A stretch of DNA of 63,306 bases from Bacteroidales bacterium. GTDB lineage: Bacteria; Bacteroidota; Bacteroidia; Bacteroidales; ML635J-15. The translations under genes were made by a program, and so were the position numbers. Shown piece by piece: positions 25,349 to 36,000 of the stretch (within the stretch, counting starts at the first letter, position 1; every line of letters begins with the position of its first letter). Under the pieces are notes generated by a model. The model ran no database searches. It saw nothing but the letters and a program-made list of their open reading frames with translations, and was not told the origin of the DNA. The stretch covers positions 1-63,306 of the forward strand of contig JAFZWY010000005.1 of the NCBI GenBank assembly GCA_017617125.1, read 5' to 3'.

Positions 25349-25876
25349 TTATATCTCCGCTCTGGGATCTGGACCATATTTGTTCTCCCCTTCCTGTCCT
25401 TTGAAACATCCGAATACTACCCATAAAGCAACTATGAACCAGTCAATAATAGTTTCGATAACTAGAAATGTCGTTCCTACGGCAAACGAATCTACTTGTA
25501 TGATATCAACAATCGGAGACACAATAAACAATAAGAAAAACAATGCCCAGCAACCTCTCAAGCCAACATCATGCAATCGGCGTACAATAAGAGCATACCA
25601 CGGCAAAAGAGAGGCAATAAAAAATGCTATAAGCACATACGCTACAACAGATGCCCAACCTTCTCCTTGAAATAAGAAGGCTATATAATCAGAGCTACCG
25701 GAAACAATGTCGAAATAGCCAATGTCAACACGTTGTACCATTAAACCAATTACATATACAATTGTCAATACAATACCTATAGCGATACAAATACCAGAAA
25801 ATGCCCAGTATTCCTTTTGGCTAGCTCTACCCTTAAAATCAGCATAGTGTTTCCAACATTTCAAAAAATACTTCAT
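25349..25876 (-). CDS. DUF805 family membrane protein
   Basis: A 175-residue inner-membrane protein with four hydrophobic segments. The N-terminus KHYADFKGRASQKEYWAF, the central ALIVRRLHDVG and the C-terminal GENKYGPDP are the DUF805 hallmarks. The function of the family is unknown. It is followed by metK convergently and preceded by asnB on the same strand with a 30-base gap. Possibly co-transcribed with asnB, or independent. Confidence 0.9.
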   Translation of the reverse strand: MKYFLKCWKHYADFKGRASQKEYWAFSGICIAIGIVLTIVYVIGLMVQRVDIGYFDIVSGSSDYIAFLFQGEGWASVVAYVLIAFFIASLLPWYALIVRRLHDVGLRGCWALFFLLFIVSPIVDIIQVDSFAVGTTFLVIETIIDWFIVALWVVFGCFKGQEGENKYGPDPRAEI

Positions 25877-25906
25877 AATACCAATTTTATAATTTAAATA
25901 AATATT

Positions 25907-27784
25907 TTACATGTTCATATTCCTTTTCCACCACCACTGGAACACAATCAGCGCCCAGACTTTTGCCGCTGCGTCACCGACATTTTTACTGCGGAGCTTG
26001 TTTTTCAAGTCCAGAACCTCATTGTAATTAAACAGTCCCTGCTCTTCGATAAACTTTTCCGCCAACATGTCGTTTTCAATCAATAAATAAAGTTCATTGT
26101 TAAACCACCTCAGTAATGGCACTTCAAAACCATGCTTGCTACGGTTGAGAAGTTCCGGCGGGAAAAAGTCGGCAAAGGTCTCTCTCAAAATCTTCTTACG
26201 CATCTGTGCATCAATCTTGTACGATGACGGCAGGCTCGACACATAATCCACGACCGTATGGTCGAGGAATGGCACACGTACTTCGAGGCTGTTCGCCATC
26301 GACATCATATCGACCTTCGCGAGCATATCTCCCTGAAGCACAAGATGCATATCTGCATATAGCACATCATTCATATTGGAAAATTCCCTGCCAATGCATT
26401 GAGATTTGCGCTCATCGAAGACATTGTCGTCAAACTTGCATTTCAAAAGCCGGCCGGTATACGCATCGTCGCCAATGCTTGCCCACCGCCAGTAACGTTC
26501 CGAGTCGGAAAATTTGTAACCAGAAGCGAACCTGTCAAGCTGACGGAAGGTGTTTGCAATCTTAGAGTTGCGCGACTTAGGCATAATCTTCCACACAGGT
26601 GCAAATGCAGCCACAGTCTTTTCCTTCAATCCAGCATTCATAACACGCATATGCGCCGAATGCTTGTTGTATCCAGAAAACAGCTCGTCGGCACCATCAC
26701 CGCTTAGGGCAACCGTAACATTTGTACGCGTCAACTTGCTGAGTATGTCAACCGCAAGAGCCGATGAATCGGCAAACGGTTCGTCAAGATAATCAAGCGT
26801 ATGCGAAATATTATCGAGCAAATCCTGGCTGCTGATCTTGAATGCCGTATGGTTAGTTCCGAAACGTTTTGCAATGATTTCGGCGCAGTCGGTCTCATCG
26901 AAATACTTGTTGTCGGAAAAACCGACAGAAAAAGTGTTCAACTTCGACGTAAACTGCGAGGCAAGCCCTGTAACTATCGAAGAATCAATACCTCCGCTAA
27001 GGAAGCAACCCAAAGGCACATCGGCAATCAGGCGACGTTGCACCGATGCCGACAGCAGTTCCCGGAGTCTTTTCTTTGCGGTTTCGTAGTCATCGTCAAT
27101 AGGACTTGTGCGACGGTTTGGAATACTGTAGTACGAATGCTCCTCAACCCCATCTTGCGTAATGCGCAGGAAAGAACCAGGACGTAATTTGCGAGTGTTC
27201 TTGAAAATGCCCTGATTTGTAGGAATGTAGTTGAGTTGAAAATATGTTTTCAGAGCCTCGTTGTCAATCTCCTTCGGAATTCCCATAGCAACGAGAGCCT
27301 TCATTTCCGAAGCGAACATAATTTTCTCATCGTCGCGATACAGCACAACAGGTTTGATTCCCATGCGGTCACGCACTACAAGGCATTCCTTTTTTCGAAT
27401 GTCGTAGAAAGCAAAAGCGAAGCAGCCGTTAATCTTTTCTATGGCAGAACTTCCATACTTAATCAGCAGATACAAAAGAACTTCAGTATCTGACTTTGAA
27501 GTAAAACTTATACCATCGGAAAGAAGTTCATCGCGGAAATCGTTGTGGTTGTAAAACTCTCCGTTGAATACTAGCACATAGTTACCAGAAACATCAATAA
27601 ACGGCTGATTGCCAGCATCGGACGTGTCGATAACTGAAAGACGCGTATGACCGAGTGCGACATTGTCCTTCAAAAAGAAACCATTGCTGTCGGGACCACG
27701 GCTTTCGAGCGACGCTACCGCCCTCTTTATCCTAGGCTCCTGTTCAATGTCCTTGAAAGAATATATTCCTGCAATTCCGCACAT
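25907..27784 (-). CDS. asnB: Asparagine synthetase B (glutamine-hydrolysing)
   Basis: A 625-residue cytoplasmic enzyme. The N-terminal class-II glutaminase domain starts MCGIAGIYSF with the processed Cys2 nucleophile, and has RLSVIDTSDAGNQPF and GEFYNH. The synthetase domain has the PP-loop FLSGGIDSSIV near 263 and SGDGADELFSGYNKH near 356. The length and motif order fit the AEB-type subfamily, which includes both asparagine synthetases and amidotransferases of surface polysaccharides. It has no polysaccharide neighbours, so the asparagine role is more likely. Confidence 0.9.
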   Translation of the reverse strand: MCGIAGIYSFKDIEQEPRIKRAVASLESRGPDSNGFFLKDNVALGHTRLSVIDTSDAGNQPFIDVSGNYVLVFNGEFYNHNDFRDELLSDGISFTSKSDTEVLLYLLIKYGSSAIEKINGCFAFAFYDIRKKECLVVRDRMGIKPVVLYRDDEKIMFASEMKALVAMGIPKEIDNEALKTYFQLNYIPTNQGIFKNTRKLRPGSFLRITQDGVEEHSYYSIPNRRTSPIDDDYETAKKRLRELLSASVQRRLIADVPLGCFLSGGIDSSIVTGLASQFTSKLNTFSVGFSDNKYFDETDCAEIIAKRFGTNHTAFKISSQDLLDNISHTLDYLDEPFADSSALAVDILSKLTRTNVTVALSGDGADELFSGYNKHSAHMRVMNAGLKEKTVAAFAPVWKIMPKSRNSKIANTFRQLDRFASGYKFSDSERYWRWASIGDDAYTGRLLKCKFDDNVFDERKSQCIGREFSNMNDVLYADMHLVLQGDMLAKVDMMSMANSLEVRVPFLDHTVVDYVSSLPSSYKIDAQMRKKILRETFADFFPPELLNRSKHGFEVPLLRWFNNELYLLIENDMLAEKFIEEQGLFNYNEVLDLKNKLRSKNVGDAAAKVWALIVFQWWWKRNMNM

Positions 27785-27932
27785 ATGTTGTTTCTATGTT
27801 TCTATGCCTACGGCGTTTCTAAGTTTCTGGTTGTTTGGGCTAACAGTCCCGCAGTCTCACAGTCTAACGGTCTTGCAGACTGCTAGACTGGTCTTCTGCT
27901 AGACTTTCTGCCTTTTAGCCCATTATCCATTG
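27785..27932. repeat. Intergenic stretch of degenerate short repeats
   Basis: Between asnB and the C1B peptidase the sequence is built of repeating words: GTTTCTA-type words at 27790-27830, then AGTCT/AGACT words at 27845-27905 (CAGTCTCACAGTCTAAC and the inverted CTAGACTG). The end has CATTATCCATTGTTAATT, a word that recurs at 39380-39398. No gene or clear promoter is seen. Long words of this type recur in other gaps of this window. Confidence 0.5.
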
Positions 27933-29315
27933 TTAATTCTCTGGTGCGAACATCGGATCCCACGGTGGAAGAACTATCGGCTTCTGATCGAGCATTTTCT
28001 GTACTTCACCGCTCAAATACTTCTTGTTCACGACGATACGGAACATATACTCGTTGAACCACTCATCTGTGAAAGTCAAGTAGCCATTATGTCCGTATGA
28101 TGAACCCCACGAGTTCTCGAACTGCCATTTAGTTGGAACATCCTTGTCGTCGACATCCACTGCCACAAGCAGCATTGCGTGCGAAGAACCGCTATCGAAA
28201 GTCCTGATTCTCGTAGCCTTATCCATTCCGAACTTCATTCCGAGCAAGGACTCAAAATCAAAGTTGTTGACATCCAAAGTGCCATCATTCTTGCTAAGGA
28301 ACTTGCTCACATCACACGACGAATACAATGGCTCCTTATCCTTAAGGCTTGCCAAAGCAGCCTTCTTCAGTTCGTCAGCCGGCAGATTGACATACAACCA
28401 GTTCTTGCCTTCGAGCACATTGCGGTCGAATTCGATTTCGTAAACCTTATTGTATTCGCGCGACGGATCGTTCATCAGCATAACATAATCGGAAGTCTTG
28501 TAGTTCGGGAAAAATTCCTTGAAAAACGACATCGGCGTATAGTCCTTGTATGCCTCTTCCTTCTCGAAGCGATACTTGAACTCAGTTGGCGGTTCACCAA
28601 GGAACAGAACCAAATAGCGATATACTTCACAAAGCATATTATACTTCATCTCGTCGATTTTCTTCGGGGCCATCTTCTGTGCCTTAGCATCGCGGAGCTG
28701 CATTGCGTCCTCGCGCAACTTGCGCGAAAGCAACTGGTTGAGCCACGAAGTGTTGTTCGAGTGATAGGTTTCGGGCATTACAGTATTCGGAACAAGTCCG
28801 TATTTTTCAACCAAGTTTGCAAACGAATTCCAAACGCCGCCATCTCCTATCGGGTTATGCAAAGCCCATTCGTTTGTCCTGTCGTCCAGAGGCTTATCGG
28901 CATTCTGAAGAATAATTTCAAGGAAGAGGTTCGACTTCTCGAACATATCCCAGAAATACAGATAGTTCTGTGAAAATTCAAAACCACCAAGGTCCTTATC
29001 CTTGATTATCTGCGGACGAAGCGAACTCAAACCTGTAAACATCCAGCATCTGCCAGAACTCTTTTGGTCGCATATACCCTTTACATCGGCCTTGTACTTG
29101 AACTGATGATCGGCTTTGCCAACAACGTCACGATTCACTGCCAGACTGCGTACATCATTGTTCGACAATGCATTACGAATACCCTTGTCGGCTTCCGACT
29201 TTTGCTTGTAATTGTCACGGATGCTATTAACAACATCTTCTGTCAAGTTCTTGGTGTTCTGGGCAAACATAGTCGATCCCATAGCCAACAACGTAATTAT
29301 CAACAATTTTCTCAT
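27933..29315 (-). CDS. Exported C1B cysteine aminopeptidase (bleomycin hydrolase-like)
   Basis: A 460-residue papain-fold peptidase with a signal peptide (1-18, MRKLLIITLLAMGSTMFA). The catalytic Cys is in SSGRCWMFTGL near 91, the His in SGSSHAMLLVAV near 379, and the Asn in WQFENSWGSSYG near 400. C1B enzymes trim peptides from the N-terminus. Most bacterial members (PepC) are cytoplasmic, but exported members with this plan are common in Bacteroidota. Its role is probably periplasmic peptide degradation. The stop is at 27933, with the membrane protein gene at 29327 upstream. Confidence 0.9.
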   Translation of the reverse strand: MRKLLIITLLAMGSTMFAQNTKNLTEDVVNSIRDNYKQKSEADKGIRNALSNNDVRSLAVNRDVVGKADHQFKYKADVKGICDQKSSGRCWMFTGLSSLRPQIIKDKDLGGFEFSQNYLYFWDMFEKSNLFLEIILQNADKPLDDRTNEWALHNPIGDGGVWNSFANLVEKYGLVPNTVMPETYHSNNTSWLNQLLSRKLREDAMQLRDAKAQKMAPKKIDEMKYNMLCEVYRYLVLFLGEPPTEFKYRFEKEEAYKDYTPMSFFKEFFPNYKTSDYVMLMNDPSREYNKVYEIEFDRNVLEGKNWLYVNLPADELKKAALASLKDKEPLYSSCDVSKFLSKNDGTLDVNNFDFESLLGMKFGMDKATRIRTFDSGSSHAMLLVAVDVDDKDVPTKWQFENSWGSSYGHNGYLTFTDEWFNEYMFRIVVNKKYLSGEVQKMLDQKPIVLPPWDPMFAPEN

Positions 29316-29326
29316 ATCAAAATATT

Positions 29327-30679
29327 TTATTTGTTTAATTGCGAATTTACCAAATCATGCCGCTTTCGTTCTCCGATTCGCAGCCGTTTTTTCAACCGTT
29401 CAAAGTTAGTACACATAAACATAGAACATAGAAGGAAAGGCATGACCGGAATCTTGTACCTCACCAATGCTCCTATATTAGGGGTTGTCATTCCGATAAG
29501 CGCATACAGAATCAACATAAAGCAAAGTGTGAATAGGATAAATCTAAACTGTTTATCATCAATCGGTTTGAACCTAACACACATATACACAAAGAACAAT
29601 AGGAATACAATATTTTCAGCACAGCAAACCATCTTTATGAACGAATTTGCCTCAGTGATAAATGGTCTGAAAAGTGTATTTATATACGCAGGAACAAGTG
29701 CAGAGGCAAAACTTGCAAAAGTTGGCTCTAACTCTTTGATATCTATATTACTACCCGAGTAATCTGCCTCAAAGTTGACCATGTTGATAAAATCGTGCTG
29801 CTTTTTCACGATAGTATCCACTAGGTCGTATCCGAATATGTTTCCGCTGAAGAAAAACATGGTTACAACTACAGCAAATACTACTGCAGATGAAATCAGC
29901 AGTTTTTTTGCCCCTATTTTCTCAGGCAGGGCAAACAGCACCAGTCCGGGAAGCATTGCCAGCAGGACATAAAATTTTGCCAGGAACAAAAGCCACGCAG
30001 AGCACAATGCCACCAACAGCTTGATTACTCCAAACTTACGCCACAATGCCGTCCACGAAAACATCAGCAACCCAACAGAAAACATCACGAGGCACTCCTT
30101 CATCATTCCCGACGACCAGAATAAAACGCTTGGGACCAGAAATGCCGCCACTACAGCAGCCCAACGTCTTCCTCCCGAAAAAGCGAGCATTGCCAAAGCG
30201 AGGAAATATGAGCCACAGAATGCCACAAATGCACTGATTATCAAATTTAACCATATGTTTCCCTGCGTAAAAAGGTCGAGCAATGCATTGTAACGAATTA
30301 CGGTTCGATTGTCGTTAAGAAGACCGTAGTTCCAAGCCTTGTACCAATGGTCAGCCTTGTCGTAATAATATTCCAGCTGCGGTTCGTCGGCACATATCCC
30401 CGACACCATCTTAAAGTAGTCGGCAGGATTATCCTCCATTGCTGAGTATAGGGCCAGCCCTCCATAGTAGTACTTAAAGACATCCGAATTACGTTTGTCA
30501 CCGTACGCTACTTGATACACGCCCACCAACGAATAGGCCGCTATGATTTTTGCCACAAACAGCAGCAATAGCCACTTCGACGACAAGCCAAGCCTACGGA
30601 AGACCTTCAACTTGCAAATCATGAAGCAGAATACAGCAACAAATGCCACGCCTAACAATATGGAAGTCAAAAGATTCAT
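29327..30679 (-). CDS. Polytopic membrane protein, possibly polysaccharide polymerase-like (EpsG/Wzy-type)
   Basis: A 450-residue protein with about 12 membrane segments. A large early loop holds YYYGGLALYSAMEDNPADYFKM, and the segment SSGMMKECLVMFSVGLLMFSW recalls the conserved KE/KD helix of EpsG-like proteins. Its stop lies 11 bases before the start of the exported peptidase downstream, so the two may be co-transcribed. It is not near other polysaccharide genes. I regard the polymerase link as weak; a glycosyltransferase-like or transport role is also possible. Confidence 0.55.
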   Translation of the reverse strand: MNLLTSILLGVAFVAVFCFMICKLKVFRRLGLSSKWLLLLFVAKIIAAYSLVGVYQVAYGDKRNSDVFKYYYGGLALYSAMEDNPADYFKMVSGICADEPQLEYYYDKADHWYKAWNYGLLNDNRTVIRYNALLDLFTQGNIWLNLIISAFVAFCGSYFLALAMLAFSGGRRWAAVVAAFLVPSVLFWSSGMMKECLVMFSVGLLMFSWTALWRKFGVIKLLVALCSAWLLFLAKFYVLLAMLPGLVLFALPEKIGAKKLLISSAVVFAVVVTMFFFSGNIFGYDLVDTIVKKQHDFINMVNFEADYSGSNIDIKELEPTFASFASALVPAYINTLFRPFITEANSFIKMVCCAENIVFLLFFVYMCVRFKPIDDKQFRFILFTLCFMLILYALIGMTTPNIGALVRYKIPVMPFLLCSMFMCTNFERLKKRLRIGERKRHDLVNSQLNK

Positions 30680-30783
30680 CTATCAAAACAATTCTTGCAA
30701 CATTTGCATTATAAAATTATATGAAAGACCTTTACACAAGCGCAAAGTTAACAAGTTTTTTATGTATTATTCAAAATATAGAT

Positions 30784-30791
30784 TAATTTTG
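30784..30791 (+). promoter_or_regulatory. Promoter -7 box of the DoxX-thioredoxin/DUF362 operon
   Basis: TAATTTTG fits TAnnTTTG and lies 24 bases before the ATG at 30816. It supports starting the gene there and not at the much earlier in-frame codon at 30543, which lies inside the divergent gene. Confidence 0.55.
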
Positions 30792-30815
30792 CACCTCAAT
30801 ATTTCAACACATAAT

Positions 30816-31823
30816 ATGAAAGCTAAAAAAATAATCTTTACCATCATAAGCGTGGCAATAGGTTTGTTCTTCATTGCATCTGCTATACTCAAAATATTTA
30901 CAATCAAAGAGTTCGAACTTTACATATATAGCTACGGAATATTCAACTACACACTCTGCACACTTTTTGCCCGTTGCCTCATTGCATTCGAGATGTGTGC
31001 TGGACTATGCCTTGCCCTGAAATGGTGGTATAGGCTTGCATGGTGGCTGATGCAAATTTCGCTTCTGGGATTTACTGTGTTCCTAATCTTTGCTCAGCTT
31101 CGTGGCGATGCGAACTGTCATTGCATGGGCGACTTCGTAGAACTGAATCCGTTGCAGTCTATGATCAAGAACTTTGTAATAATGGCACTTCTGCTTTTAG
31201 TAAGAAATCAGGAAAATTGGAATTTCAAGTTTGAAAAGGCAATAAAGCCATTGGTTGTCATCATTGTAGCCGCAGTACCATTCTTTGTCGCTCCGCCCGA
31301 AGTTCTTTACAACAAATTTTATTCGAGCGACAGCACCATAAATACGCCAATTCTGGAAAAAGCACTGACCGACAGCACTTTCTACAACTGCTACCCGACA
31401 ATACGGCCTAACTACGAATACGACTCGACAACATTCGTCGCCGAACAGAAGCCAATGATACTGCAAGGCCGCAACGTACTTATGTTTGCCCATGCAGGAT
31501 GCAAGTTCTGTCGCGAAGGCGCAAAACGTATGTCGATGTTCTTCCGAGAAAACAGACTTGACAGAAATAAGTGCAAGGTTATAATATTCGGCAATTATCC
31601 CCCATTAAGCACCTACGAGTTTATCAAAGCGACTGAAGGATTCGGATTCGAATACCGCGAAATAAATCCCATTATATCGCTAAATATTGTTGACGGACAG
31701 TTCCCGACATTCCTGCTCATGCAGGACGACAGCCTTGTAAGGTCATTCGACCTTTGGGGATTGGAAGAAAGTACCATAATGGACTTTTTTGAAACAGAAA
31801 CAGATCCTATTATTAATAATTAA
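30816..31823 (+). CDS. DoxX/MauE-like membrane domain fused to a thioredoxin-like domain
   Basis: A 335-residue protein. Residues 1 to about 155 hold four to five membrane segments with CHCMGDF near 99, as in DoxX/MauE proteins, which are linked to disulfide chemistry or quinone redox. The C-terminal domain (about 200-335) is thioredoxin-like, with the CxxC motif in HAGCKFCREG near 226 and a cis-Pro-like FPTFLL near 303. It would face the periplasm. It precedes a DUF362 iron-sulfur lipoprotein by 13 bases, which suggests that they act together. Confidence 0.8.
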   Translation: MKAKKIIFTIISVAIGLFFIASAILKIFTIKEFELYIYSYGIFNYTLCTLFARCLIAFEMCAGLCLALKWWYRLAWWLMQISLLGFTVFLIFAQLRGDANCHCMGDFVELNPLQSMIKNFVIMALLLLVRNQENWNFKFEKAIKPLVVIIVAAVPFFVAPPEVLYNKFYSSDSTINTPILEKALTDSTFYNCYPTIRPNYEYDSTTFVAEQKPMILQGRNVLMFAHAGCKFCREGAKRMSMFFRENRLDRNKCKVIIFGNYPPLSTYEFIKATEGFGFEYREINPIISLNIVDGQFPTFLLMQDDSLVRSFDLWGLEESTIMDFFETETDPIINN

Positions 31824-31836
31824 ACTAAAAAAATCC

Positions 31837-32967
31837 ATGAGAATCAAACTATTTACATTAGCGATGCTCGTCATTGCTCTTGTTTCGTGCAAGGAGCAGA
31901 AACCGAAAATTGAAACCGCAGCAGACGAGTCGATCGTATATTTCTGCAAGGACATTACACCCGAAAACATCTTGAAACTATACGAGGCTCTTGGCGTAAA
32001 ACAGGAAGGCAAAATCGGTCTAAAAGTGCACTTCGGTGAAGAAGGAAACCAGAATTTCCTAAATCCAGAATTACTCAAGCCTCTTGTCGAAAAAGTAAAT
32101 CCGACATTTGTGGAAACCAACGTGTTATACGTCGGCAAGCGTCGTTACACCGACTCGCACATTGCATTGGCTAAGGAACATGGTTTTACCTTCGCACCCA
32201 TCGACATACTCGATGCTGACGGCGAAACCGAAATCCCAGCCGAAGGCATGAAACACTACACAAAAATCAAGACCGGCAGCCATTTCAACGACTACGACAA
32301 CTACATCATCTACTCGCACTTCAAGGGACATGGTTCGGCCGGATTCGGCGGGGCAATTAAGAACGTGTCGATGGGTCTTGCTTCTCCTGGTGGAAAAATG
32401 GCAATGCATGCCACAAACTTCCCAGCAACTGCAGATCCTGAAGCTTGTGTCAACTGCCAGCGTTGTGTCAGCCAATGTCCTGCACAGGCAATAACTATTA
32501 CCGAAAATGGTCCTGTAATCGACACGACGAAGTGCATAGGTTGTGCCAAGTGTATCGCAGAATGCCCGCTCAAGATTTTCAAGCCCGACTGGAGAGAAAT
32601 CGAAGAAAACGTTTTCTTAGAACGTCTTGTTGAATATGCAAAGGTCCTTAGCGAAGCAAAACCAATGGTTTATATCAATGTAATGGACAACATTTCGAAG
32701 TCGTGTGACTGCTCATCGAAGGCTCCCGCCCCATTTATGGAAAAGGTTGGCGCCGTAGCTTCAACCGACATTGTTGCAATCGAAATGGCTTGTCACCAGC
32801 TCACAGCAGCAAAATATGGAAGCGAAGATGCATTCAAGGATGTTAACGGAATTAGCGGATACGGACAAGTTCAGTATGCACACCAGCTAGGCATGGGCAA
32901 TATGAAGTATGTGCTTGTTGACGTAATTACTGGCGAACGCATAAGCATCGAAGATGCGATCAAATAA
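31837..32967 (+). CDS. DUF362 lipoprotein with two 4Fe-4S motifs
   Basis: A 376-residue protein with a lipoprotein signal (1-17) and lipobox LVSC (Cys18). The DUF362 domain covers most of the length, and two ferredoxin-type motifs lie in the middle: CVNCQRCVSQCP near 205 and CIGCAKCIAECP near 234. DUF362 proteins normally act in the cytoplasm, so a Sec-type lipid anchor is notable. I start at ATG 31837, which gives a clean signal peptide; an in-frame codon at 31789 lies inside the gene before. It is probably co-transcribed with the DoxX-thioredoxin gene. Confidence 0.85.
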   Translation: MRIKLFTLAMLVIALVSCKEQKPKIETAADESIVYFCKDITPENILKLYEALGVKQEGKIGLKVHFGEEGNQNFLNPELLKPLVEKVNPTFVETNVLYVGKRRYTDSHIALAKEHGFTFAPIDILDADGETEIPAEGMKHYTKIKTGSHFNDYDNYIIYSHFKGHGSAGFGGAIKNVSMGLASPGGKMAMHATNFPATADPEACVNCQRCVSQCPAQAITITENGPVIDTTKCIGCAKCIAECPLKIFKPDWREIEENVFLERLVEYAKVLSEAKPMVYINVMDNISKSCDCSSKAPAPFMEKVGAVASTDIVAIEMACHQLTAAKYGSEDAFKDVNGISGYGQVQYAHQLGMGNMKYVLVDVITGERISIEDAIK

Positions 32968-33037
32968 TTCAATGGTTCGAAGGTTTGGCTAAGCCGAGCT
33001 AAAGGTTGATGATTTGAAAATTTGAAGATTTGAACAT
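32968..33037. repeat. Degenerate short-word repeat before a terminator
   Basis: Words such as GGTTCGAAGG, GGTTGATGATTTG, AATTTGAAG and ATTTGAAC follow each other, giving a repeated TTTGAA pattern. Comparable text lies at 39290-39340. No gene is seen. Confidence 0.45.
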
Positions 33038-33074
33038 AAAAAAATCACGGCGCAAATTGTGCCGTGATTTTTTT
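33038..33074. terminator. Bidirectional terminator after the DUF362 gene
   Basis: A perfect 14-bp stem: AATCACGGC in 33038-33051 pairs with GCCGTGATT in 33061-33074, each extended by A- and T-runs. It serves the DUF362 operon and the T9SS gene on the other strand. Confidence 0.9.
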
Positions 33075-33098
33075 ATATTCAACACGCCTACAAATAAT

Positions 33099-36000
33099 CT
33101 ATTCTTTTACAAACTTTACACATTGGCCTTTGCTGCGGATTACATACAAACCCGGGGCATAGCTTGCAATATCAACAGCATCTCCATTGTAGTTGAAGTT
33201 GGCGACCAGACTGCCCGTAATGTTGTATATCTCCACATTTTCGCCTTCTGAAATGCCAGTCAGATAAATCTGTGAGCTAGCAGGATTCGGATAAACTTCT
33301 ATATTATTGTACTCGAAGTATTCTTCTACATCTTCGGTGCCTTCGTACGGAAGGACAGCCTTAATCATCCATGCGCCATAATTCTGATGTGCCCATGTGC
33401 CATTGCCATTCCACCATCTGCCGTCATCACCACTTGTTAAATAATCGGATGCAACTGCAGGATATGCAACATCTTCGGTGCTAAGGATTATCCACAAAGG
33501 CAGAGTAGAATCAATAGCGACTGCAGGCATTTCGAAACCGACCCAATGTCCATCGTCCGAAGTTACAACAACAACCGAATCACGATAAATTGGCTGTTCC
33601 GGAATTGTATCAATACCCTGGTATACATTCAGCTTATAGTTTCCGCATGCATGTTGTCCATCGCTATAGAAGAGTACGTCAGTAAGTTTTGGACGATCTT
33701 TTAAGTGTTGCGGAAGAATTCTTATACCCCACTCAACTGCATTGCCATGATTTCCAATTGGGGTGCTATAGTTGTCGTTGTCATAACTGATTGTATCCGA
33801 TATATTCGGGATGAAATTAGCAATATATTCGGCATTTCCTTCAACCTCAATATATCTTGGATTTTCTCGCACACCATCACTCCACCTATCAAATACAAAC
33901 CCAAATTTGGGTTCTGCACTTATTGTGTAGCCATATCCTGCATAATATTCTCCAGAACAGCAAGCTGTGCCTCTCAAAGTATCGCTCGACGACACTTCTA
34001 TATTGAATATTTCAACCTCCTGAATGCCAAAACGAACATTATTTCTATATTCTTCAACCAAGCCCCATTCTGTGATATTATCTATTTCATAATTAGTAAC
34101 ATCACTAGATATCGAAAGCGCCATATTTTTGTTAGGGTATGAACATTTAAAATTAGTGTTTGCTGAGATCCAATCTCCAGTATTGTCGTCTACAGCCAGC
34201 ACCAAGTTATCGGTACCATTGTATTCGAACGGAGTATCCAGTGGAATTAGTAACCAGTCGATCATTGAAGTCACCTCAATTTGCCCGTCATAAACTAAAG
34301 TTAGTTGAGATGCTGGCACCCATTGGGTTCCTTCAGTGAATTCATCAGTTTCAGTATGGCCCATATATATTTTTACCGATCTCGAAAACTCACTTTGGGA
34401 CTGGCAATAAAACGATACCGAATATATTGTATGACTTCCGTTAAGTTCGTCCGAAGTATAGAGTTGCTGTGTATAGCCATAATTATATATTGGATATATA
34501 GGCAAACTTTGGCTAGTTCCAGACCCGGTTCCCACCTGGATGTAACTGTTGCTCACGATATTGTCGATAAAACTCTTTTCTACAGATATATTATCTATTT
34601 CCATACCATGTCCGTATGCAGGAATGCCAACAAAACCGAACTTAAACCGATTTGGAAGACTATAGATATCGATACTAATAGTCTCACGAGTCCACTCTTC
34701 GTGATTGTCACTGTATTCGGCAAGCACCGTGATATTTTCCCCGTCATCGACAATTACTTGCATCTTATCTATATCATTAACCCAGATCTTATTTATCATA
34801 TCGAATGACAATACTATTTTCGTAGCTTCAGAAGTTGGACGTATGAATGTTGGTGTATACAATATGGACGTATCCATCATCTGCGTCGATGAGTTGCTTA
34901 TTCTAGCATTATATTCGCCATCATGAGAGTCGTCACTTTCTGTGAGAACCCATGATTTTTCGCCGCTAATAATATCCTGATAAATTCCATAGGTGTCAAA
35001 TGAACCGCTTTCAAAATCTACGTTCCATGGATATGAGTCAACAATTGCTACTGCTGAATTATTTGTAACAGATATGTTATCTATCTCTAATGCATATCCA
35101 TGTGCTGGAATACCGACAAAACCGATCCTGAATTGCTCTGGCAAGGAACTGACATTTATGCCAATAATCTCATGCGTCCAGTCGTAGTGGCTTTCGTTAT
35201 ATTCGGCAATAATAGAGTTATTTTCCCCATCACTTATAATAACTTGCATTTTATCGAAATAAACACTATTATTTGCATTGGCATAATCGAACGAAAGCAA
35301 TATTCTGGTTGCATCGTTGGGACGTACAAAAGGTTGAGTAAATAAAATAGTCGTATCACCACTTTCTGATGAAGTATTTCTGATTAAAGCATGGTATTCT
35401 CCTTCATGCTCATCTGTGTCTGAGGTTTCAGTGATTGTCCAGGAAATGCTACCGTTTACATACTCCTGCGTCAAACCATATGCTTCAAACGAACCTTCCT
35501 CGAAATCCACCATCCAATGAGAAGTGGTATGAGGCGCAAATTCTGCATTGTCAATTACAAACTTCACATAATTCTTAAATCTGTTATGTGTACTTGTACC
35601 TCTAGAAGTTGTCGGATCAAAATTTTCAATGTCGCTATTGTATGACAACGACTGTATTTCACTGACATTAAAACCTGCAGAATACGTTGTTGTTACATAA
35701 TCACCTGTATTATCATCAACTGTCAACAATATATTTCCACCTGTATAATGGAACGGCTGATTAAAAGTAATCGTAGTCCAGTTGTTTTCCGCAAAAGAAA
35801 TATTGCCACTGAAAACGAGGTCAGACTCTGCAACAGGCACGCTATTGTATGGAGAGGCAAATGCAGAAAGTGTCGTTGTCTGCAAGTATACATCAATGTT
35901 TCGCTCTGTTGTTGTTGACGACAAATAATAAAATGATACCGATAAAATATCACCAGAACTTACAGCCAATTCCGACTGTGTATATATCTGCTGCGAAAAC

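Noticed and set aside
28179..28973. 264-codon plus-strand frame opposite the C1B peptidase
   Set aside because: Shadow of the peptidase gene; no motif and no ribosome site.
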